A stretch of DNA of 48,015 bases from positions 1 through 48,015 of the forward strand of contig CALLVX010000082.1 in NCBI GenBank assembly GCA_938010765.1, given 5' to 3'. Origin of the DNA: an uncultured Flavobacteriaceae bacterium (GTDB lineage Bacteria; Bacteroidota; Bacteroidia; Flavobacteriales; Flavobacteriaceae). The notes beneath the pieces are model-generated. The model did not search any database, was not told where the DNA came from, and worked only from the letters and a program-made list of their open reading frames with translations. The position numbers and the translations under genes are program-made. Below are positions 32,197 through 40,380 of the stretch, in pieces; position 1 is the first letter of the stretch; each line of letters starts with the position of its first letter.

Positions 32197-33372
32197 ATGA
32201 ACCAAGTAAAGAAGGGGATAAATACTATTTGTACCCATGTAGGCGAAGTAGTCGATGAACAATTCAAAGGGGCTATTTCCCCGCTCTATATGAGTACTTC
32301 CTATGCTTTTGAAGATGTAGCTATAAAGCGCTACCCCAGGTACTTTAATACCCCTAACCAAGAGGCATTGTGCTTAAAGATCGCTGCGCTCGAACATGCA
32401 GAGGCCGCTTTGATCTTTGGGAGTGGTATGGCGGCCGTAAGCACTGCCATGATGGCCTTTTTAAGGGCCGGGGATCATATCGTGCTACAGCGTACACTCT
32501 ATGGAGGGACGTATAATTTAGTAACGGAGGAATTCGAAAAGTATGGAATTTCATATTCTTTTACCGATGGGCAGCGCCCTGAAGATTTTGAGGCGAAAGT
32601 ACAGGAGAATACAAAGGTAATCTATGTAGAAACCCCTTCTAATCCTTTATTGACCATTACCGATTTGAAAGCGGTGGCCGCTATTGCCCAAAAACATCGA
32701 CTTGTTTCAATGATCGACAACACCTTCGCAAGCCCTGTGAACCAGAACCCGATCGATTTTGGTATCGATGTAGTCATACATAGCGCCACGAAATATATGG
32801 GCGGGCATTCCGATATTTGTGCAGGTGCGGTCGCTTCCACCAAGGAAAATATGGAACGTATATTCCATTTGGCTAAAAATTTTGGAGGTAGTTTAAGTGA
32901 TTATACAGTATGGCTTTTGGAACGGAGTATTAAAACAATGGGGATTCGAGTGCGAGCGCAGAATGCGAATGCGCTTCAAATGGCCGAATACCTATATGCA
33001 CATGAAGACATTCAAAACGTATACTATCCAGGGCTTAAAAGCCATCCAGACCATGAACTGGCCAAAGCGCAAATGAAAGGCTTCGGTGGAATGTTATCAT
33101 TTGAGTTACAAGAAAATTTGAATGCCTCCGCGTTTCAAAAAGCGTTGCAGTTGATCAAATCTTCAATGAGCCTAGCTGGGGTCGAAAGTACGGTATTATC
33201 ACCTTCACAAACATCGCATGCCCTGTTAGATGCCGATGAGCGCGAGCGCCAGGGTATTAAGGATGGTTTGATTCGTTTTTCAGTAGGAATCGAAGAAGTA
33301 GAAGATTTAATCGAAGATATAGAACGGGCCTTGGAAAAAGTAAGGGCTACCATAGTTACAACGACTCATTGA
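32197..33372 (+). CDS. trans-sulfuration family PLP-dependent enzyme
   Basis: This 391-residue Cys/Met-metabolism PLP enzyme has the Lys-containing motif HSATKYMGGHSD that binds PLP and the substrate loop THVGEVVDEQFKGAISPLY. Cystathionine gamma-synthase, gamma-lyase and methionine gamma-lyase share these features and cannot be told apart here. It lies 23 bp before bshB1, so supplying cysteine for bacillithiol is a reasonable inference. The frame also opens from 32176; the start at 32197 (MNQVKKGINT) gives the family N-terminus. Confidence 0.88.
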   Translation: MNQVKKGINTICTHVGEVVDEQFKGAISPLYMSTSYAFEDVAIKRYPRYFNTPNQEALCLKIAALEHAEAALIFGSGMAAVSTAMMAFLRAGDHIVLQRTLYGGTYNLVTEEFEKYGISYSFTDGQRPEDFEAKVQENTKVIYVETPSNPLLTITDLKAVAAIAQKHRLVSMIDNTFASPVNQNPIDFGIDVVIHSATKYMGGHSDICAGAVASTKENMERIFHLAKNFGGSLSDYTVWLLERSIKTMGIRVRAQNANALQMAEYLYAHEDIQNVYYPGLKSHPDHELAKAQMKGFGGMLSFELQENLNASAFQKALQLIKSSMSLAGVESTVLSPSQTSHALLDADERERQGIKDGLIRFSVGIEEVEDLIEDIERALEKVRATIVTTTH

Positions 33373-33395
33373 TCGCTAGCTTTAAAAAATATTGA

Positions 33396-34115
33396 ATGAA
33401 ATTAGACATATTGGCCTTTGGGGCCCATCCTGATGATGTTGAACTTGGTGCAGGAGCAACCATCGCGAAAGAAATTGCCAAAGGAAAAAAAGTAGGCATT
33501 GTAGATCTAACAAGAGGTGAGCTAGGCACAAGAGGTTCCGCCGAAATACGCGATAAAGAAGCAGCAGCAGCTGCCGAAATATTAGGAGTTACCATACGTG
33601 AGAACTTAGGTTTTGCAGATGGGTTTTTCATCAACGACCGCCAGCACCAATTGGCCATTATTGACATGATTCGCAAATACCAACCCGAAATCGTTCTTTG
33701 TAATGCGATTGATGACCGTCATATTGATCATGGTAAGGGAAGTAATTTGGTAAGCGATGCCTGTTTTTTAAGTGGCCTTGTCAAAATTCAGACAAAAACT
33801 GAGGATGGGCGATTGCAAACCGCTTGGCGCCCCAAAATTGTGTATCACTACATTCAATGGAAAAATATCGAACCTGATTTTGTGGTAGATGTTTCTGGGT
33901 ATATTGAGGAAAAAACAAAAGCAATTTTGGCATATGGATCTCAATTCTATGATCCGAATAGCGATGAGCCGGAAACGCCTATCAGCAGTAAGAATTTTAT
34001 CGATAGTGTGAACTACCGCGCCCGCGATCTAGGTCGTATGGTTGGGGTTGCCCATGCAGAGGGGTTTAACGTTGAACGCTTTGTAGCGGTAGATAGTTTA
34101 GATGGTCTTATTTAA
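33396..34115 (+). CDS. bshB1: bacillithiol biosynthesis deacetylase BshB1
   Basis: The enzyme removes the acetyl group from GlcNAc-malate, the second step of bacillithiol synthesis. Its 239 residues are the normal length. Zinc ligands are in AHPDDVELG (His11, Asp14) and in DDRHIDHGKGSN. The N-terminal LDILAFGAHPDD and the segment LTRGELGTRGSAEIRDKEA are characteristic of BshB1. It follows the trans-sulfuration gene by 23 bp. The next gene is convergent and leaves a gap of only 5 bp. Confidence 0.93.
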   Translation: MKLDILAFGAHPDDVELGAGATIAKEIAKGKKVGIVDLTRGELGTRGSAEIRDKEAAAAAEILGVTIRENLGFADGFFINDRQHQLAIIDMIRKYQPEIVLCNAIDDRHIDHGKGSNLVSDACFLSGLVKIQTKTEDGRLQTAWRPKIVYHYIQWKNIEPDFVVDVSGYIEEKTKAILAYGSQFYDPNSDEPETPISSKNFIDSVNYRARDLGRMVGVAHAEGFNVERFVAVDSLDGLI

Positions 34116-34120
34116 CCTAA

Positions 34121-36211
34121 CTAACCAGTTCTTTTGTATTGTTTCTTTGCCTTGGGTACCGTGAAGTGAAAACAACTCCCCCTTTGTAGCATGCTATCTA
34201 CCCAGATGGTGCCATTATTTTTTTCTACCATCTCTTTACATAAAGAAAGGCCAAGACCTGTCCCTTTTTCATTGTCGGTGCCGTACGTGGTTACATTGGT
34301 GTTTTCTTCGAAAATTTTATCCATTGTTTCCTGATCCATTCCTATGCCGGTATCCCGTATGGATATTTCCCAGTAATCTGTTTTTTCAAGTGCTCCTACA
34401 GTGACCATTCCGTTTTTAGGGGTAAACTTGATTGCATTGCTTATCAAGTTTCGAATTACGATATCAATTTGATCTCCGTCTGTCCATGCCATTGTATTAT
34501 CGGGAAGTTGACTTGCCAGCTTAATCGATTTGTTGGTGGCAGTTTCAGACAACAAATTAATATTTTCTTCGACAATACTATCTATTGAAATAATCGATGG
34601 TTTGGTTATGAGTCCGTTCATTTGCGCCTGCCCCCAGCTCAATAAGTTATTTAATGTGAAAGAGATATGGTCTATATCATGGCCTAGTTTAGGAATGAAA
34701 TCCATAAACTCCTTGCTTTCGATTTCGCCATTTTTTAAAAGGTTTAACAAACCTTGAAAAGCTCCTATGGGTCCACGAAGATCATGTGCTACTATCGAAA
34801 AAAGTTTATTTTTGGTTTCGTTTATTTTTTTAAGCTCAACTTCGTTTTTTTCGAGATGGCTGGTTTTAACCTTTAACTCCTCATTTAAGGTTTTCAGTAC
34901 TTTTTCACTTCTATGTACCAAGAAGGTTACAATGATAAAGATAAGGAGAATGGCCAAGGCGACATTCACGTAATTTCTTTGGGTTGCAAGTTTTTTTTCG
35001 TTCTCAAGAATCAGTTCCGTCTTTTGGTGCTCATATTCTGCTTTTGTTTTTAATAATGCCAAGCTTTTTTGATTTTCAACATGGGAAATCGTATCCGATA
35101 GCTTTTGATACAGTTCGTGATAGGTAAGGGCAGTGGCGTAATCTTTTCTGTTTTTGCTGATTTTATAGAGTGTTTTTGCACACTTCTGCCGTCCTTCGTT
35201 AAAATTGATTCTCGTGGATATTTCAAATGCCCTAGTAGCATATTGTTGAGAAATACTGTCTTTTTTAAGCCCTAGGTAGGTTTCCGCAATACCGTTGAGC
35301 AAATCAATTTCACCTCGATCATCTTCTAAAGTGTTGTGTAATAATTCACCTTGGTTGTACCAGAAAAGTGCCCAATCATACTTCTTTTGTTTGAGGTATA
35401 TTTTTCCTTTCACCTCATAGGCATAGGCCAACCAGTCTTTCTGTTGCTCTTTTTCAAATATGGTGATACTGCTGTTTGCATTGAACATGGCATACTCTAG
35501 CTTACCAATATCTGCATAAATTGACCCCATATTCGCAAAAGTTTGCGCAGAACTAATGGGGTCTTTCAAATCTTCATTAATTTTCTTTACTTGTTTATAA
35601 AAATAGAGCGCTTGTTCGTAATCTTTTTGAGAGGCATACAGATTGGCAATATTTTCGGTAATTATAGACCGCATTATCTTATTTTCATGTTCTTCGGCGA
35701 GTTCTAAGGCTTCCAAATACCCATTTAAGGCATTGGCATAATCACCCTTATAAGCGTATTCACCGGCCAGGTTATTCCGAGTACTTATACTTAGTGCATG
35801 GTTCTTTAAACTTTCGGCCAGCTCGTAGGCCGCCTTGTAGTGTGCGATTGCTTCTTTGGAAACTCCTTTATCTGAGTAGTAATCGCCTAAATTTTGTAGT
35901 GCCTTGCTCTCTCCTAAAGGATAATTAGCTTCTTTGCTATACTTCAAGGCTTCCTTTGCGACCGAGTAAAGGCTATCGGTGTTGTAAAAACGTTTGGCTC
36001 TGGCAAAATCATTTAGTAAATCGATATAAGCAGTGTCTTTAACCGAAAAACCGGACGCCTGCCGAATTTTATTGATTTTTTGCAACAAATTCGGTTTGTT
36101 ATCTTGTTGAGCATTACTACAGATCGTACAAAATAGAAGAAGGAACACTAAAAGAATCTTTGTTCCATTTAGATGAAGTTTGAACGTAAAGGGCTTTTTG
36201 ACCTGGGACAT
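34121..36211 (-). CDS. TPR-containing sensor histidine kinase
   Basis: This 696-residue protein has an N-terminal hydrophobic export segment (ILLVFLLLFCTICSNA), then at least six TPR units (about 60-390) on the outside. A transmembrane helix (VNVALAILLIFIIVTFLVHR) and a short coiled coil lead to HisKA with H-box FSIVAHDLRGPIGAF (His near residue 475). HATPase motifs follow: N-box NLISNAIKFTP, G1 DTGIGM and G2 GTGLGLSL. No response regulator is adjacent, so its partner is elsewhere. The signal sensed by the TPR part is unknown. Confidence 0.92.
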   Translation of the reverse strand: MSQVKKPFTFKLHLNGTKILLVFLLLFCTICSNAQQDNKPNLLQKINKIRQASGFSVKDTAYIDLLNDFARAKRFYNTDSLYSVAKEALKYSKEANYPLGESKALQNLGDYYSDKGVSKEAIAHYKAAYELAESLKNHALSISTRNNLAGEYAYKGDYANALNGYLEALELAEEHENKIMRSIITENIANLYASQKDYEQALYFYKQVKKINEDLKDPISSAQTFANMGSIYADIGKLEYAMFNANSSITIFEKEQQKDWLAYAYEVKGKIYLKQKKYDWALFWYNQGELLHNTLEDDRGEIDLLNGIAETYLGLKKDSISQQYATRAFEISTRINFNEGRQKCAKTLYKISKNRKDYATALTYHELYQKLSDTISHVENQKSLALLKTKAEYEHQKTELILENEKKLATQRNYVNVALAILLIFIIVTFLVHRSEKVLKTLNEELKVKTSHLEKNEVELKKINETKNKLFSIVAHDLRGPIGAFQGLLNLLKNGEIESKEFMDFIPKLGHDIDHISFTLNNLLSWGQAQMNGLITKPSIISIDSIVEENINLLSETATNKSIKLASQLPDNTMAWTDGDQIDIVIRNLISNAIKFTPKNGMVTVGALEKTDYWEISIRDTGIGMDQETMDKIFEENTNVTTYGTDNEKGTGLGLSLCKEMVEKNNGTIWVDSMLQRGSCFHFTVPKAKKQYKRTG

Positions 36212-36423
36212 GGTGCTATCTGTAACTGGATGCTAAAATACCTTGAGACGCCCTGTTTTTCTAAATTATGTTGTGTATGACCATTTTTTGTGTGTTTGAA
36301 CCGTAAAATGTTGCTGTTTATCGATTATTCCTACAATTGCAACCTTTTTCTTACGCTCAGGTATTTTTTATATCAACGATGGTTTCAAAAGATTAAATCC
36401 CTAAAAATAAGGGGTTATTTATT

Positions 36424-36454
36424 TTGAAAGATCAGTCAAAAAAAATTACCTTTG
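36424..36454 (+). promoter_or_regulatory. promoter of the tRNA-His gene
   Basis: TTG (36424-36426), a 20-bp spacer and TACCTTTG (36447-36454) form a full consensus promoter 16 bp before the tRNA. Confidence 0.8.
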
Positions 36455-36470
36455 CAATCGCTTACAAATG

Positions 36471-36544
36471 GTGGTTGTAGCTCAGCTGGTTAGAGCGCTG
36501 GTTTGTGGTACCAGAGGTCGCCGGTTCGAAACCGGTCTTCCACC
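36471..36544 (+). tRNA. tRNA-His (anticodon GTG)
   Basis: The cloverleaf is clear: D arm from TAGCTCAGCTGGTTAGAGC, anticodon stem CTGGT/ACCAG with loop TTGTGGT (GTG at 36505-36507), and T loop TTCGAAA with stem GCCGG/CCGGT. The extra G of tRNA-His can be supplied by G36470, which would face C73 (36544). The acceptor stem pairs GTGGTTG with CTTCCAC and so holds two T-T mismatches at positions 5-68 and 6-67, which is unusual. CCA is not encoded. Confidence 0.93.
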
Positions 36545-36553
36545 CAGAAGTAC

Positions 36554-36584
36554 AAACCTTGATTATTTTAATCAGGGTTTTTTT
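36554..36584 (+). terminator. terminator after tRNA-His
   Basis: AAACCTTGATTA pairs with TAATCAGGGTTT (one G-U, 3-nt loop), followed by T4 and then G; the right arm ends in TTT, giving a 7-T run. Confidence 0.85.
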
Positions 36585-36604
36585 GTGGCTTTCAACGAAA
36601 TAAA

Positions 36605-36637
36605 AAAAGCCGTCATATCTTAAGTATGTCGGCTTTT
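36605..36637. terminator. second hairpin, terminator-like
   Basis: AAAAGCCGTCATA pairs with TATGTCGGCTTTT apart from one T-T mismatch, with a 7-nt loop. A-rich and T-rich flanks allow function in both directions, including for the M28 peptidase gene on the minus strand. Confidence 0.7.
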
Positions 36638-36653
36638 ATATTATGAATATTCC

Positions 36654-36765
36654 TTTACTCGATAATCGAGATTTATGATGTTATGACACCTGCACGACAA
36701 GTGTTCGGACTTGCTTGCGTCGAAATCAATCCTAAATTTCCTTTTAATGTCTCGAGGTAGTTTAC
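36654..36765 (-). repeat. dispersed repeat, copy 2
   Basis: This copy of the 7527-7651 element is 112 bp. It keeps CTCGATAATCGAG, GCTTGCGTCGAAATCAAT and AGGTAGTTTAC, and lacks a segment of about 13 bp that forms the CCTCG/CGAGG hairpin in copy 1. Its end contains the TAA stop codon (36762-36764) of the M28 peptidase gene. Confidence 0.8.
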
Positions 36766-38315
36766 TCAGTTACCTTGTCTACAATTAATCGAGCTTCTCT
36801 ATTGGCCACTTCCCAAGCGGTATGAAAAACCAATCGACTTCTGTTCTGTAATAAGTCGTAGTTGATTTTATCGGGAGTATCCCCTGGTCGGTGATAATCG
36901 TCATGAGTGCCGTTAAAATAAAATATAATAGGGATGTTGTTTTTAGCAAAATTATAATGATCGCTACGGTAGTAAAAACGGTTGGGGTCGTTTTCATCAT
37001 TGTACTTATAATCTAGTTCAATATTCATGTACTTTTCGTTTACTTCCTCGGAAAGTTCATGTAATTCGGTACTCAACTTGTCAGAACCTATCAAGTAGAT
37101 ATAGTTTCTGTCACCCTCTCTTTTAGGATCGATTCGCCCTATCATGTCAATGTTTAAATTTGCAACAGTCTGTGCAAGTGGGAATAGTGGTTCTTGATCA
37201 GTGTAATATTGCGAACCTAGTAAGCCTTTTTCTTCCCCGGTTACATGTAAGAATACTATCGATCTTTCTGGACCATTACCCGCGTCAGCGGCCTTTTTAA
37301 AGGCCTCTGCGATTTCCAATAGCCCCACGGTTCCAGACCCGTCATCATCTGCACCATTATTTATTTGGCCATCCGCGCCTACTCCGATATGGTCTAGGTG
37401 AGAGGAGATTACTACGTACTCATCAGGTTTTTTACTTCCCTTTAATACTGCAGCAACATTCTGCGAGTCAACCTTATCATTGGCAGCTTGTAAAGCTATT
37501 TTGGCCTTTTTAATAATTACCGAAGGTGTACCATTGGTGGCAATGTCTTCCAAAATGCCCCGTGCCATCCCGTCTGTAAGAAAAACTTGAAAGAAACTAT
37601 CTTCTTCTTCTTCCTTTTCGATCGACATTTGTCCGCTATTGTTTAGCTTCATATATTCAAAATATCGCTTAAAGCGGGGGTAGTTTTGTGCATCGAGGTA
37701 GAGCATTCCCTTTGCACCTTTATTTTTGGCAAGTTCACCTCTTTTCTCAATAGCTTCCGACATATTGCTCCAAGCAGATGCTTCACCTGTTCCAGAAAAG
37801 GCATAGGTTCCATCTTCTTTTGTAGGTTCTCCTGCTTTTGCCAAAATCAATTTACCGCTTACATCCAAACCTTTGTAATCACTATAGTCCCCTTCCTCTA
37901 TTCCGTATCCCACATACACAATCTCATTGTACGATCCTTGGTTCGAGGAAAAGGTTAGGAAATCCTCGCCTAAAACATATTCTTTATCATCTATAGACAT
38001 CGACCCCGTTGGCAACTTCATGACTTCTAATGGTACTTTTTGAAAATAATCATCCCCACCTTTCGCGGCAGGAATTCCAAGTTTCTGATAGTATTCCTTC
38101 AGATAAGCCACTGCCTTTTTTTGTCCGGGCTGTCCCGTTTCTCTTCCTTCGAATTCATCGGAAGCATAGATATAAAGGTGTTTCTTTAAGTCGGCTTCGG
38201 TAATCGATTCAACATAGGTTTCCGGTCCTACCTTCTCAATCGCCTCAGTGACCGTTTTTTGGGAAGAATTACATCCTAATACCAAGCCAATAATGAGCAA
38301 TGCAATTTTTTTCAT
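36762..38315 (-). CDS. M28 family metallopeptidase, lipoprotein
   Basis: This 517-residue protein starts with a lipoprotein signal ALLIIGLVLGCNSS (Cys15). A PA-like insert is at about 135-265. The M28 catalytic region shows SSHLDHIGVG (zinc His), NNGADDDGSG (bridging Asp), LHVTGEEKGLLGS (catalytic Glu) and a late THDDYHRPGDTPDKI segment. M28 members are amino- or carboxypeptidases, here anchored in the envelope. It lies next to the AraC gene and the hydroxyproline operon, so it may help to degrade proline-rich peptides, an inference only. A -7-like TATTTTTG on the minus strand at 38346-38353 suggests its own promoter. Confidence 0.9.
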   Translation of the reverse strand: MKKIALLIIGLVLGCNSSQKTVTEAIEKVGPETYVESITEADLKKHLYIYASDEFEGRETGQPGQKKAVAYLKEYYQKLGIPAAKGGDDYFQKVPLEVMKLPTGSMSIDDKEYVLGEDFLTFSSNQGSYNEIVYVGYGIEEGDYSDYKGLDVSGKLILAKAGEPTKEDGTYAFSGTGEASAWSNMSEAIEKRGELAKNKGAKGMLYLDAQNYPRFKRYFEYMKLNNSGQMSIEKEEEEDSFFQVFLTDGMARGILEDIATNGTPSVIIKKAKIALQAANDKVDSQNVAAVLKGSKKPDEYVVISSHLDHIGVGADGQINNGADDDGSGTVGLLEIAEAFKKAADAGNGPERSIVFLHVTGEEKGLLGSQYYTDQEPLFPLAQTVANLNIDMIGRIDPKREGDRNYIYLIGSDKLSTELHELSEEVNEKYMNIELDYKYNDENDPNRFYYRSDHYNFAKNNIPIIFYFNGTHDDYHRPGDTPDKINYDLLQNRSRLVFHTAWEVANREARLIVDKVTE

Positions 38316-38416
38316 TGTTTATGTGTTATTGCGTTCAAAATTGCCCAAAAATAGTGAAAATAGAACAAAAGAATAATAAGGTGATGAAATTGACTGGTCG
38401 CTGTCTACCGAGCTTG

Positions 38417-39283
38417 CTAAACAAGTAAATAGTTCGAATGTGTTTCCATGCGACGTTTGTAAGCCGAAGGCGTCATGTTTTTCACCTTTTTAAATTTACG
38501 GTTGAAATTTGAAATGGAACTAAAGCCCGATTTTTCAGAGATTTCTACAATGGGTAATTTGGCACTTGAGGTCAGTAATTGACAGGCGTTGGATATTCTT
38601 AGTTCGATCAGGAATTCAAAAAAAGTCTTATTGGTGTGCTGTTTAAAAAATCTACAGAACGCAGGTGGGGTCATATGCACTAGGTCGGAAATCAACTTCA
38701 AGCTAATTTCTTTTTCAAAATTGGTAACGGCGTAATCAAAAACCCTCTGTAGTCGTTGCCCTTCTGAAAAAGACAATGCCTTGACAGAAACGAAGTCGGC
38801 CAATGTACTTTTTTTTGCATTGTTTATTTTCTGAAGCAATTTTAAAAAGAGCAATAGGCGATCAAATTTAGACGCTTTAGACAAGCGGTGTATTAAAGAT
38901 TGAACGGTTTCTAAGTCAGATTTTAACTGCAGTCCGTTTGCTGTAGTTGTAATTAAGCCGCTTATTTCGTTCATTTCGGGAATATTGAAAAAACCGGTTC
39001 CAAAGCTATCTTTAGTAAAGAAAATAGAAATCATATGAGAGTAGCCCGCACCTTTGGCACTTTTAAAAAGGTGGGGCATATTGCCACCGATCATGAAAAC
39101 ATCCCCCGAGGCATAATTATGTAGGCTATTTGAAAGAACCAGCGTTCCTTGCCCCGATACAATGTAGCTAAGCTGTATTTCTTCATGCTGATGTAGCAGT
39201 TTGTAAAAAGACAGCCCTTTGTCTATTTGAACAATGATGCTGTAATCTATCGTTTTCGGTATTTTAAAGGGGAGCACTTTCAT
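38417..39283 (-). CDS. AraC family transcription regulator
   Basis: This 288-residue regulator has an N-terminal cupin-like sensor (HQHEEIQLSYIVSGQGTLVL) and two C-terminal HTH motifs (residues about 185-280), with the AraC signature IVEISEKSGFSSISNFNRKFKKVKNMTPSAYKRR. It is transcribed divergently from the hydroxyproline operon, with a 145-bp shared region, so it is the probable controller of that operon and may sense hydroxyproline or an intermediate. Confidence 0.9.
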   Translation of the reverse strand: MKVLPFKIPKTIDYSIIVQIDKGLSFYKLLHQHEEIQLSYIVSGQGTLVLSNSLHNYASGDVFMIGGNMPHLFKSAKGAGYSHMISIFFTKDSFGTGFFNIPEMNEISGLITTTANGLQLKSDLETVQSLIHRLSKASKFDRLLLFLKLLQKINNAKKSTLADFVSVKALSFSEGQRLQRVFDYAVTNFEKEISLKLISDLVHMTPPAFCRFFKQHTNKTFFEFLIELRISNACQLLTSSAKLPIVEISEKSGFSSISNFNRKFKKVKNMTPSAYKRRMETHSNYLLV

Positions 39284-39406
39284 AAGCTCAAAAATAGCCT
39301 AATTTTAACATCAATATAAGTGAAATTGATTTTTGTAGTTAAAATAGTCTCATTTTTGGTTAAGATGTGCGTAGCATTTTGGAGGTAAAGACGATTATTT
39401 TTGTTG

Positions 39407-39414
39407 TAAATTTG
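39407..39414 (+). promoter_or_regulatory. -7 element of the hydroxyproline operon
   Basis: TAAATTTG matches TAnnTTTG and ends 14 bp before the ATG at 39429. The nearest upstream TTTG (39378-39381) is 25 bp away, longer than usual, which would fit control by an activator such as the divergent AraC protein. Confidence 0.5.
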
Positions 39415-39428
39415 AAAAGATACCCTAT

Positions 39429-40352
39429 ATGAAAGTACATTGGAGAGGCATAATGCCCGCGGTTACCACCAAATTCAATGATGATGACAGCTTAGACCTA
39501 GCGATGTTCGCCACGAATATAAAGGCTCAGTTAAATGCCGGTGTTCATGGTATTATTTTGGGAGGTTCTCTGGGAGAGGCAAGTACGCTTGAAAAGCACG
39601 AAAAACTAGTACTTATCAAAGAGGCTGTAAGCCTGGCCAGTGGAACGGTACCGGTTACCATGACCGTTGCCGAACAAGCGACCAAGTCTGCAATAGAGGC
39701 CGCCCAATCGGCAGAAAAAGCCGGAGCGAATGCGCTGATGGTGTTACCTCCCATGCGTTATAAATCAACGGATTACGAGACGGTCGTATATTTTAAGGAA
39801 ATTGCAAGAAACAGCAATTTGCCTATTATGATTTACAACAATCCTGTGGATTACAAAATCGAGGTTACGGTTCGCATGTTCGAAGAATTAACGACCTTGG
39901 AATCGATTCAGGCAGTAAAGGAATCTACCAGGGATGTTACCAATATTGGCCGCCTTAGAAACCGCTTTGGCGATAAATTAGCGATTTTGTGCGGTGTTGA
40001 CACCTTAGCTTTGGAAAGCTTGCTTATTGGAGCCGATGGCTGGGTAGCGGGGCTGGTATGTGCTTTTCCCGGAGAGACAGTGGCCATTTATGAATTGGCA
40101 AAAGCTGGAAGAATTGAGGAAGCCCTTGAAATATATCATTGGTTTTTACCACTTTTGGAACTAGATATAAGTCCGCAACTAGTGCAGAACATTAAGCTGG
40201 CCGAAGTGGCTACGGGCATTGGTACTGAACAAGTAAGAGCACCTAGACTTCCACTGCAAGGGGACGAACGCGAACGAGTACAACAAATTATAGCGCATGG
40301 TTTGCGCACGCGACCAAGGCTACCCGATTATAAGAACCCACACCTAGTTTAA
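39429..40352 (+). CDS. DHDPS family protein, probable pyrroline-4-hydroxy-2-carboxylate deaminase
   Basis: This 307-residue TIM-barrel lyase of the dihydrodipicolinate synthase/NAL class has the Schiff-base Lys164 in IQAVKESTRDV, the partner Tyr in IMIYNNPVDYKIE and the loop GGSLGEAST. DHDPS itself is unlikely because of the neighbours; together with an epimerase, an oxidase and an aldehyde dehydrogenase it is expected to deaminate 1-pyrroline-4-hydroxy-2-carboxylate to 2-oxoglutarate semialdehyde. It is the first gene of the operon and starts 28 bp before the dehydrogenase gene. Confidence 0.85.
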   Translation: MKVHWRGIMPAVTTKFNDDDSLDLAMFATNIKAQLNAGVHGIILGGSLGEASTLEKHEKLVLIKEAVSLASGTVPVTMTVAEQATKSAIEAAQSAEKAGANALMVLPPMRYKSTDYETVVYFKEIARNSNLPIMIYNNPVDYKIEVTVRMFEELTTLESIQAVKESTRDVTNIGRLRNRFGDKLAILCGVDTLALESLLIGADGWVAGLVCAFPGETVAIYELAKAGRIEEALEIYHWFLPLLELDISPQLVQNIKLAEVATGIGTEQVRAPRLPLQGDERERVQQIIAHGLRTRPRLPDYKNPHLV

Positions 40353-40380
40353 TAAAGAAACCAAGTAAACGCGAAGATCA

